This document shows positions 24,486 through 31,211 of a stretch of DNA of 35,547 nucleotides, piece by piece. The DNA is from an uncultured Collinsella sp. (GTDB lineage: Bacteria > Actinomycetota > Coriobacteriia > Coriobacteriales > Coriobacteriaceae): positions 1-35,547 of the forward strand of contig CAUCQW010000022.1 in assembly GCA_958445065.1 (NCBI GenBank), read 5' to 3'. The notes beneath the pieces were generated by a model. It did not search any database and was not told the origin of the DNA. It saw nothing but the letters and a program-made list of their open reading frames with translations. The number at the start of each line of letters is the position of its first letter. The stretch's first letter is position 1. Position numbers and translations under genes: made by a program.

Positions 24486-24513
24486 GCCCCGCCGGGATCA
24501 CTCCCAACGGGGC
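24486..24513 (-). terminator. Rho-independent terminator of the uxaC-uxaB-uxaA operon
   Basis: GCCCCGCCGGGA (24486-24497) pairs with TCCCAACGGGGC (24502-24513). On the minus strand the stem runs into TTTTT. Confidence 0.9.
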
Positions 24514-24548
24514 AGACGACATAGCGCTATGTTTGGGCGCACTTGCTG

Positions 24549-26033
24549 CTACAAGCAGACGCCGTCCTTCCAGATACTGATCTCGTGACAGCCACGGCGC
24601 TCGGCACTCGTGAGCTTACCGCTCGCCGTCTGTAGCACCAGCTGGTACAAATCGCGGGCGGCCTCGTCGAGCGTGCGCTCACCCGTGGCAATCACGCCGG
24701 CGTTAAAGTCCATCCAGTTGGCCTTGTGGTCGCACAGACGCTGATTGGTGAACACCTTGAGCGTAGGCGCCGGCGCGCCAAACGGCGTGCCGCGTCCAGT
24801 CGAGAACAGAATCACGTGGCAGCCAGCAGCCGTCAACGCCGTGGTGGATACCATGTCGTTGCCCGGGCCGCACAGCATGTTCAGGCCATGCTTGGTGACC
24901 TGACCGGCATACGGCAGCACGTCGACGATGGGTGCAGAGCCACCCTTCTGCACGCAGCCGCAACTCTTGTCCTCGAGCGTGGTAATACCGCCGTCCTTGT
25001 TACCGGGACTCGGGTTCTCGTAGACCACCTCGCCATGGCTAATAAAGTAGTCCTTAAAGCCATTGAGCATGTCGGAGGCAGCGTTAAAGACCTGCTCGTT
25101 CTCGCAACGGTCAAGCAGGATGCTCTCCGCGCCAAACATCTCGGGCACCTCGGTAAGCACCGACGTGCCGCCGCGGGCGACGACCATATCGCTCACGCGA
25201 CCGATCGTGGGGTTGGCGGTAATGCCCGAAAGGCCGTCAGAGCCGCCACACTTAAGACCAATGACCAGCTCGGAGGCCGGAATGGGCTCACGCTTTGCTT
25301 GCTTGGCCAGGTCAGCCAGCTCGGACAGAATCTTGTGCCCCTCGATCTGCTCGTCGGCGACGTCCTGGCAGGTGAGGAAGCGGACGCGCTCGTGGTCGAA
25401 GTCACCGAGCTCGTCGAGCACCTGCTGATGCGTGCAGTTCTCGCAACCGAGCGACAGGAATAGCACGCCGGCCGCATTAGGATGACGCGAGAGCGCCACC
25501 AGCAGACGACGCGTCTGGGCATGGTCGGCGCCGGTCTGCGAGCAGCCAAAGGGATGCGGGAAGTAGTAAACACCCTCCAGCGAGCCATCGACCAGATCCT
25601 GGGCCTGCTCACACATGGCACGGGCGACTTCGTTGACACAGCCGACCGTGGGGATGATCCATAGCTCATTACGCGTCGCGGCACGACCGTCGGCGCGGCG
25701 GAACCCCATAAAGGTCTCGGGCTCAACGGGATCCACGACCGGATGTGTGGGGTTGTAGGTATACTCGACCTCGCCCGAAAGGTTGGTCTTCACATTGTGC
25801 GTGTGGAGCCACTGACCGGGCTGGACATCGCCCGTCACGTGTCCGATGGGCAAGCCGTACTTGATGACGTCCTCCCCTGCGGCAATCGAGCGCACGGCCA
25901 TCTTATGACCCTGCGGAATATCCTCCGCGGCCACGACCTCGCCCACCCCGGGAACCGCGACGGCGGTGCCCTTGGCAAGCGGCGACAGCGCGACAATCAC
26001 GTTATCGGCCGGATTAATCTGGATAGTGTTCAT
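24549..26033 (-). CDS. uxaA: Altronate dehydratase
   Basis: This 494-residue protein of the UxaA/GarD family has an N-terminal SAF domain (residues 1 to about 90, with IPQGHKMAVRSIAAGEDVIKYG) followed by the catalytic C-terminal domain. The latter has FMGFRRADGRAATRNELWIIPTVGCVN, HPFGCSQTG, LGCENC, LKCGGSDGLSGITANP and TGRGTPFGAPAP. It dehydrates D-altronate to KDG, the last step of the galacturonate isomerase pathway. The length matches E. coli UxaA. Start ATG after AGGACC. It is the third gene of the uxaC-uxaB-uxaA operon, which ends in a clean terminator. Confidence 0.95.
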   Translation of the reverse strand: MNTIQINPADNVIVALSPLAKGTAVAVPGVGEVVAAEDIPQGHKMAVRSIAAGEDVIKYGLPIGHVTGDVQPGQWLHTHNVKTNLSGEVEYTYNPTHPVVDPVEPETFMGFRRADGRAATRNELWIIPTVGCVNEVARAMCEQAQDLVDGSLEGVYYFPHPFGCSQTGADHAQTRRLLVALSRHPNAAGVLFLSLGCENCTHQQVLDELGDFDHERVRFLTCQDVADEQIEGHKILSELADLAKQAKREPIPASELVIGLKCGGSDGLSGITANPTIGRVSDMVVARGGTSVLTEVPEMFGAESILLDRCENEQVFNAASDMLNGFKDYFISHGEVVYENPSPGNKDGGITTLEDKSCGCVQKGGSAPIVDVLPYAGQVTKHGLNMLCGPGNDMVSTTALTAAGCHVILFSTGRGTPFGAPAPTLKVFTNQRLCDHKANWMDFNAGVIATGERTLDEAARDLYQLVLQTASGKLTSAERRGCHEISIWKDGVCL

Positions 26034-26114
26034 TGCAAATGGTCCTAACCCTACAGGTTGAGCAGAAGTCGAGGCGCGGGCACGCCGTCCCGCACCCGCG
26101 TCCGCGCCGGAAAT

Positions 26115-27629
26115 TTACGCCTGAGCGTTGGCGAAGGCCTGCTTGGCGCCCTCGGCACGCACGACGGCGAGCGCGCTGACGACAAACTCCTCAAGACCTG
26201 CGATCTGCGTAAGGTCCTCGCCCCACATTTGCTCGTTGGTGAGCACATCGTGCACCAGCTGGGCATCGTCGGTGCCGGCATGGGCGGCGTAGAAGTCGAG
26301 CACGAAGGCGTCGTCCTGAGCGGTGTACTCGGTGCCGTCGGAGCGACGCAGGTGCAGGCCGTCGCCCTCGCGGGACACGAGCTCCTGCGTGTAGAAGGAG
26401 ATGAGCGTAGCGAGGCTCGTCGCCAGACACTTGGGCAGGTTGCCGGTCTCGGCAACGTAGTCCTTGAGCGTGGGCAGGTCACGAGCGCGCCACTTAGCCG
26501 TGGAGTTGAGGCAGATGGAGAGCAGCGCATGATCAATAAACGGGTTGTCGAAGCGGTTTTCGACGGCGGCGGCAAAGGCCTTGCAGTCCTCGACATCCAA
26601 GTCGGCGGCAAGCGTCGGAATGACCTCGTCGTAGAGCATGGTGTTCATGAAGCCGCGAACGGTCTCGTCATGCATGCAGTCGCGCACGATATCAAAGCCG
26701 GCAACCCAAGAGCCCGGAACAAAGGCGGTATGGGCACCGTTGAGGATGCGGACCTTGCGCTTTTTGTACGGGGTGACGTCGGGAGTCACAAAGACACCCG
26801 GAAGACCAGCCTTCACAAAGGGAAGCTTCTCGGCAAGCGACTCGTCGCCCTGGATGCCCCACATCTGGAAGGGTTCGCGCACGGCCAGGAAGGGATCCTC
26901 GTAGCCCAGACGCTCAGCCACCGCGGCGGCCTCGGATGCGTCGCGGATACGGCCCGGCACGATGGTGTCGACGAGCGTGGTGCAGACGGTGCAGTCGTTG
27001 GCCATCCACTGCGCAAACTCGTCCTCCCAGCCCCAGTCGCTCACATACTGGTTCATGATGCGCAGCAACTCCTCGCCGTTGTGATCGATGAGCTCGCAGG
27101 CGAGGACGATGACGCCCGGCTTACCGGCAGCCCAGCGGGTGTGGAGCACCTGGGCAAGCTTGGCGGGGAAGCTCGCAGGTGGCATGTCGTCGGCCTTGCA
27201 GGACGGGTCATAGGCGATACCGGCCTCGGTGGTGTTGGAGACGATGATCTCTAGGTCGTCGGAGACGGCGACCTCCATCATGGCGCGGTAGTCGTCCTCA
27301 CGATACGGGTTAAGGCAGCGGCTGCAGGCGCTGATCACGCGGGACTCGTCAACCGTGTTGCCGTTCTCCTTGCCGCGCACCAGCACGGTGTACAGGTCGT
27401 CCTGGGCATTGATACCGTCGGCAAAGCCAAAGGCACCGTTGATGGGCTGCACCATGACGACCTTGCCGTTCCAGCCGGTGGCCTCGTTGCCCATGTCAAA
27501 GAAACGGTCGACGAAGGCGCGCAGGAAATTGCCCTCGCCAAACTGCAGAACCTTCTCGGGAGCATCCTTGGGCAGCAAATAGCCCTTGTAGCCGATCTTC
27601 TCGAGCGCATCGTAGCTGATGTTCTCCAT
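26115..27629 (-). CDS. uxaB: Tagaturonate reductase (altronate oxidoreductase)
   Basis: This 504-residue polyol/mannitol-dehydrogenase family protein has the N-terminal VLQFGEGNFLRAFVDRFFD nucleotide-binding segment, the family core around KVRILNGAHTAFVP with its catalytic Lys-Asn-His region, and the all-alpha C-terminal domain. It reduces D-tagaturonate to D-altronate with NADH. Context separates it from the fructuronate reductase UxuB: it sits between uxaC and the altronate dehydratase gene uxaA. TAAGGAG precedes the ATG. The 80-base spacer to uxaA is very GC-rich but has no T run, so read-through is expected. Confidence 0.94.
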   Translation of the reverse strand: MENISYDALEKIGYKGYLLPKDAPEKVLQFGEGNFLRAFVDRFFDMGNEATGWNGKVVMVQPINGAFGFADGINAQDDLYTVLVRGKENGNTVDESRVISACSRCLNPYREDDYRAMMEVAVSDDLEIIVSNTTEAGIAYDPSCKADDMPPASFPAKLAQVLHTRWAAGKPGVIVLACELIDHNGEELLRIMNQYVSDWGWEDEFAQWMANDCTVCTTLVDTIVPGRIRDASEAAAVAERLGYEDPFLAVREPFQMWGIQGDESLAEKLPFVKAGLPGVFVTPDVTPYKKRKVRILNGAHTAFVPGSWVAGFDIVRDCMHDETVRGFMNTMLYDEVIPTLAADLDVEDCKAFAAAVENRFDNPFIDHALLSICLNSTAKWRARDLPTLKDYVAETGNLPKCLATSLATLISFYTQELVSREGDGLHLRRSDGTEYTAQDDAFVLDFYAAHAGTDDAQLVHDVLTNEQMWGEDLTQIAGLEEFVVSALAVVRAEGAKQAFANAQA

Positions 27630-27723
27630 CTATGTGTCTCCTTAGATGTTTGTTAGCGTGCAAGCAAAACGGGGCTCCGCGTTTGGCAACGGCGCCCAGG
27701 GTTCGATGTGATTCGATGCGGGC

Positions 27724-29151
27724 TTAGGCCTCGTCGGTGTCCAGGTCAAAGCCAAAGTAGCGGACCGCATTGTTGTAGCTGATGTCGCGCACGATACTGC
27801 CCAGCAGCTCCATGTCGGCCGGGTACTTGCCCCGCTCGACCCACTCGCCGATCACGCTGCACAGCACGCGACGGAAGTACTCGTGGCGCGGATAGGACAG
27901 GAAAGAGCGGGAGTCGGTAAGCATGCCCACAAAGTTGCCCAGGACGCCCTCGTTAGCCAGAGCCGTGAGTTGCTCGCGCATGCCGACCTCGTTGTCGTTG
28001 AACCACCAGGCGGAGCCGTTCTGGATCTTACCGGCGGTCGGAGCCTCCTGGAAGCAGCCCATGACGGTATCGATCATGGTGTTATCGATGGGGTTCAGGC
28101 TGTACAGAATGGTCTTGGGCAGGCCGCAGGTCTCCTGAATGGAGTTGAGGAAATCGGCAAGCTGGTCGGACGGCGTGTAGTTGGAGATGCAATCGTAGCC
28201 GGTATCGGGACCGAGCTTGGCAAACATGGCGCGGTTGTTGTCGCGCTTGCAGCCAAAGTGCAGCTGCATGGCCCAGCCCAGACGGACATACTCGCCGGCA
28301 ACGAACTGCATAAAGGCAGTCTTGTACTTGAGGACCTCTTCCTCGGTAAGCGGCTCGGCAGCCAGACCCTTGGCAAAGATAGCCTCGATCTCGTCGGCGG
28401 TAGCCGGGACGTACATAACGTAGTCGAGTGCGTGGTCGGAGGCGCGGCAGCCCAGCTCGTGAGCAACGTCGTAGCGCTTGGAAATGGCAGCCTTCATGCC
28501 CTCAAAGTCGCTGACCTCGACGCCGGCAACCTCGGAAAGGTGCTTGCAGTAGTCGGCAAACTCCTGGCCGCGCTCGATGCGCAAAGCGGCATCGGGGCGC
28601 ATGGCGGGAACGACCTGAACGTCAAAGCTGTCGTCGGCGGCAATCTTCTTGTGCCACTCAAAGCTGTCGGCGGGGTCGTCGGTAGTGCAGATCATGCGGA
28701 CGTTGGACTGCTTGATCAGGTTGCGGCAGGTGAAACTGGCCTCGGCGAGCTTGGCGTTGGCAAGGTCCCAGACCTCCTGGGCAGTCTTGCCGTTGAGGAC
28801 GCCCTCGTAGCCAAAGTAGCGCTTAAGCTCCAGGTGGCTCCACTCAAAGACGGGGTTGCCAACGCAGCGACCCAGGGTCTCGGCCCACTTTTGGAACTTC
28901 TCGCGAGCAGGGGCGTCGCCAGTGATAAAACGCTCGTCGACGCCGTTGGCACGCATCAGGCGCCACTTGTAGTGGTCGCCGCCCAGCCAAACCTCGGTGA
29001 TGTTCTCGAAACGCTTGTCCTCCCAAATCTCCTTAGGAGAAATGTGGCAGTGATAGTCGACGATGGGCATGCCCTCGGCAAAGTTGTGGAACAGCTCCTC
29101 GCCGGTCTTGGTGCTCAGCAGGAAATCCTGATCGTCCATGAAGTTTTTCAT
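27724..29151 (-). CDS. uxaC: Uronate isomerase
   Basis: This 475-residue amidohydrolase-fold enzyme has the metal ligands in DYHCHISP near residue 30, the TTDDP motif, the RPD motif and HFGCKRDNN, plus the late LTDSRSFLSYPRHEYFRR signature of UxaC. It converts D-galacturonate to D-tagaturonate and D-glucuronate to D-fructuronate. The ATG at 29151 follows AAAGGGG. An upstream in-frame ATG (29220) would start inside the LacI operator and is rejected. It is the first gene of uxaC-uxaB-uxaA, driven by a promoter between two perfect operators. Confidence 0.96.
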   Translation of the reverse strand: MKNFMDDQDFLLSTKTGEELFHNFAEGMPIVDYHCHISPKEIWEDKRFENITEVWLGGDHYKWRLMRANGVDERFITGDAPAREKFQKWAETLGRCVGNPVFEWSHLELKRYFGYEGVLNGKTAQEVWDLANAKLAEASFTCRNLIKQSNVRMICTTDDPADSFEWHKKIAADDSFDVQVVPAMRPDAALRIERGQEFADYCKHLSEVAGVEVSDFEGMKAAISKRYDVAHELGCRASDHALDYVMYVPATADEIEAIFAKGLAAEPLTEEEVLKYKTAFMQFVAGEYVRLGWAMQLHFGCKRDNNRAMFAKLGPDTGYDCISNYTPSDQLADFLNSIQETCGLPKTILYSLNPIDNTMIDTVMGCFQEAPTAGKIQNGSAWWFNDNEVGMREQLTALANEGVLGNFVGMLTDSRSFLSYPRHEYFRRVLCSVIGEWVERGKYPADMELLGSIVRDISYNNAVRYFGFDLDTDEA

Positions 29152-29205
29152 CAAACAACCCCTTTGTTTGCGGAGCGGGCGCACAATACGCTCGTCATCC
29201 TCTAG

Positions 29206-29281
29206 GTGAACGTTCACCATACTAATCCATTACGACTCAAAAGGTGAACGTTCACCTAACAACCATGGGGTGAACGGTAGG
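29206..29281 (-). promoter_or_regulatory. uxaCBA promoter with paired LacI-type operators
   Basis: Two perfect GTGAACGTTCAC palindromes (29206-29217, 29244-29255) lie 38 bases apart, centre to centre. TTCACC (29243-29248) and TAGTAT (29219-29224) on the minus strand form a -35/-10 pair with an 18-base spacer. One operator overlaps the -35 box and the other begins just after the -10 box. A decayed third site, GTGAACGGTAGG, lies at 29270-29281. Confidence 0.75.
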
Positions 29282-29387
29282 TTTTGCCCGTTCAACGGTT
29301 GCCGGAGCTGTGACTTGCATGCATTGCGGACCGGTTGGCGTCCCCGAACACCGAACTTGAGCGCTTTTGCTCAGGTGGGTCATGTCC

Positions 29388-29586
29388 CGACGTACATTTT
29401 TGGGAGTATTCAGCATTGGAGCGCGCCGTGCGCCATCCTCAGCGTCCTATTTGGAACGCAGATAGCGCCCGATCGGCATAAAAAGTGCCCCCGATGGCAA
29501 ATTACGCCATCGGGGGCACTTAAAACAGTCGTTCTGCACCTCATTCAGGGCATGCCAATGCTGAATACTCCCAAAAATGCACGTCG
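29388..29586. repeat. 199-bp element with 32-bp terminal inverted repeats
   Basis: Bases 29388-29419 and 29555-29586 are reverse complements at 31 of 32 positions, with shared core TTTTTGGGAGTATTCAGC. The interior has no coding potential but carries a perfect terminator hairpin. The size and long terminal repeats resemble a MITE or a mobile terminator-bearing repeat. It fills the gap between the LacI gene and the uxaC promoter, which otherwise shows no gene. Confidence 0.75.
29483..29521 (-). terminator. Terminator of the LacI-type regulator gene
   Basis: AAGTGCCCCCGATGGC (29483-29498) pairs perfectly with GCCATCGGGGGCACTT (29506-29521). On the minus strand it ends in TTTTTAT. It lies inside the 199-bp inverted-repeat element. 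Confidence 0.85.
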
Positions 29587-29611
29587 CAAGAGGGGGTACC
29601 TGCTCAATCGG

Positions 29612-30691
29612 CTAAATACCCGCAAGTTCGCAGTAGCGGTCGACATTGCTGGCAAATACCATCTCGACGGCACCCTTCTGGACGGGCACCGTCGGGGTCC
29701 TTCCCCACAGCAGATAATCGCCCAGCGTCTTAGCGCCGCGATACGCCAGGCTCGTCGGGTCCTTATAGACAATATTGGTAAAGATACCGCGGCGCAAGGC
29801 CAGAGCACTTTCGGGAAACAGGTCGTTGCCGATCACCATGACCTGACCGGCCTTGCCGGTCGAGACGAGCGCGTCGGCAACCACTTCGGAACCAACGGCA
29901 AAAACGCTACAGATAAGTTCGGGGGCGTCCGGCGCACTCAAGCGCTTTTCGAGCTCATGCTCGAGTTGTTTGACTTGCGCATGGGCACCTGCAAGATCCT
30001 CAACCTGCCATGGAATATCACGTTCGCGCAGGTAATTGTGGAAGGCGCGGGCGGTTAGATAGTGCGAATCGGTATATGGGTCGCCTGTCAAAAGGAGCAC
30101 GCGGGCGTCGGCCCCAGAAGCATGGACCAGGTTTGCCGCCTGCTCGGCCATAAGGCTGCCTGCCGTCGAATAATCGGCCAAGCTCGCACCCAAACGATTC
30201 AAATGCGGACGGTCGCCGTCGACAAGCTCAATCGTCACGCCCGCCTCGGCGATCTGCCCCAAAAGCTCAGTCGCACGATCGTCGCCCGGCGCATAGGCGA
30301 GCAAGCCATCAATCTTCTCGCCCACCTGCAGACGCTCGTCGATTTGCTCGAGTGCATCAGCGTAGCCGCCCACGCCAAATTCAACGCGCTCAACCGTAAT
30401 GCCCCGGTCGATGACCTCCTGTTCAAAGCGATTGCAGCCTTCCCACAGGTAACGGAAAAAGTACGCTCCCTCGCGCGATGCGCGGGGCAGGCAAAACACC
30501 AGATTGATATCCTTGCGGCGCAGGCTTGAGGCACTTGTGTTGCGGTGATAGCCCATGGCCTCGGCCTTAGCGTTCACCTTGGCGCGCACGGATTCGCTCA
30601 CGCCGGCCTTTCCCGTCAGAGCCTTGTGCACGGTATTGATGGAAACGCCAAGCTCGGCGGCTATGTCCTTCATGGTTACGCGAGCGCTCAT
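29612..30691 (-). CDS. LacI-family transcriptional regulator of the pectin/uronate island
   Basis: This is a 359-residue regulator. The N-terminal helix-turn-helix (residues 5-55: MKDIAAELGVSINTVHKALTGKAGVS) has the hinge region NTSASSLRR, followed by a periplasmic-binding-protein-like sensor domain (about 60-350) with GDPYTDSHYLTARAF and VIGNDLF segments. It is the only LacI-type gene in the window and lies directly upstream of the uxaC operators. It is therefore the natural candidate to bind the GTGAACGTTCAC palindromes before uxaC, the GPH transporter, GH105 and dhuD. The inducer is probably a pathway intermediate such as KDG or a uronate. The start follows CGGAG. No copy of the operator is seen at its own promoter, so autoregulation is not evident. 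Confidence 0.9.
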   Translation of the reverse strand: MSARVTMKDIAAELGVSINTVHKALTGKAGVSESVRAKVNAKAEAMGYHRNTSASSLRRKDINLVFCLPRASREGAYFFRYLWEGCNRFEQEVIDRGITVERVEFGVGGYADALEQIDERLQVGEKIDGLLAYAPGDDRATELLGQIAEAGVTIELVDGDRPHLNRLGASLADYSTAGSLMAEQAANLVHASGADARVLLLTGDPYTDSHYLTARAFHNYLRERDIPWQVEDLAGAHAQVKQLEHELEKRLSAPDAPELICSVFAVGSEVVADALVSTGKAGQVMVIGNDLFPESALALRRGIFTNIVYKDPTSLAYRGAKTLGDYLLWGRTPTVPVQKGAVEMVFASNVDRYCELAGI

Positions 30692-30788
30692 GCGGTTACT
30701 CCGTTATAGATAAGTTGCCAATTAATAGTCCAGTTAACGATACCCCAAAAATACTCTTCGACTCGCCGTGCTCTCCCTCAAATGCACA
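30692..30788 (-). promoter_or_regulatory. Leader/promoter region of the LacI-type gene
   Basis: This short AT-richer stretch upstream of the regulator start must hold its promoter. I could not assign boxes. No GTGAACGTT site is present. Confidence 0.35.
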
Positions 30789-30822
30789 AAGCGCCCCGCG
30801 AACGGATGCCCGCGGAGCGCTT
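30789..30822 (-). terminator. Terminator at the end of the feo operon
   Basis: AAGCGCCCCGCG (30789-30800) pairs with CGCGGAGCGCTT (30811-30822) with one mismatch, followed by TTTG on the minus strand. It lies just after the Cys-rich gene. Confidence 0.65.
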
Positions 30823-30835
30823 GGATGTCCGGACC

Positions 30836-31036
30836 TTATTTGATACCGCGACCCAAGTCTTCAGCGATTTTGTCTACGCCCTTAAGTGCAGCGCACGTCT
30901 TTTTGTTGGAGCAATGCCCCGTGCAAGCGCCGCCCTGAGCGCAGTCGGCGCAAGTGCCCTTGCGGTAGATGCGAACGCATACCGCGACAAACGCAATACC
31001 GATAACAGCCAGTACAACAATATCGATAGGTGCCAT
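30836..31036 (-). CDS. FeoB-associated Cys-rich membrane protein
   Basis: This 66-residue protein has one N-terminal membrane helix (about residues 4-23, IDIVVLAVIGIAFVAVCVRI). A cysteine cluster follows, CADCAQGGACTGHC, plus a later Cys in KKTCAALK, and then a short charged tail. This matches small FeoB-associated Cys-rich proteins, thought to aid ferrous-iron transfer at the inner face of FeoB. GAGGAGG precedes the ATG. It is the last gene of the feo group, separated from feoB by a terminator-like hairpin, so it may be transcribed by read-through or from its own promoter. Confidence 0.85.
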   Translation of the reverse strand: MAPIDIVVLAVIGIAFVAVCVRIYRKGTCADCAQGGACTGHCSNKKTCAALKGVDKIAEDLGRGIK

Positions 31037-31086
31037 AGCAAGCCTCCTCTAGTTAACCATCACTTACTTTACCCCATTCTCCACCT

Positions 31087-31113
31087 ACCAAAAAGGGACA
31101 GGTTTATTTTGGT
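31087..31113. repeat. Short inverted-repeat sequence around GGGACAGGTTTA
   Basis: ACCAAAA and TTTTTGGT-type ends (ACCAAAA at 31087-31093, TTTTGGT at 31107-31113) flank GGGACAGGTTTA. Another ACCAAAAAG follows at 31147-31155. It resembles palindromic intergenic relics seen in many gut genomes. Its function is unknown. Confidence 0.4.
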
Positions 31114-31153
31114 CGGTTTTATCTGCGGAAACGCCACATCTCCCCCACCAAAA

Positions 31154-31182
31154 AGCCCGAGTGTCGCTGGGACACCCGGGCT
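31154..31182 (-). terminator. Rho-independent terminator behind feoB
   Basis: AGCCCGAGTGTC (31154-31165) pairs with GACACCCGGGCT (31171-31182). The minus strand continues with TTTTTGG. Confidence 0.88.
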
Positions 31183-31211
31183 CGTGGAAAGGGGTTAATC
31201 CTTATTCGGAC

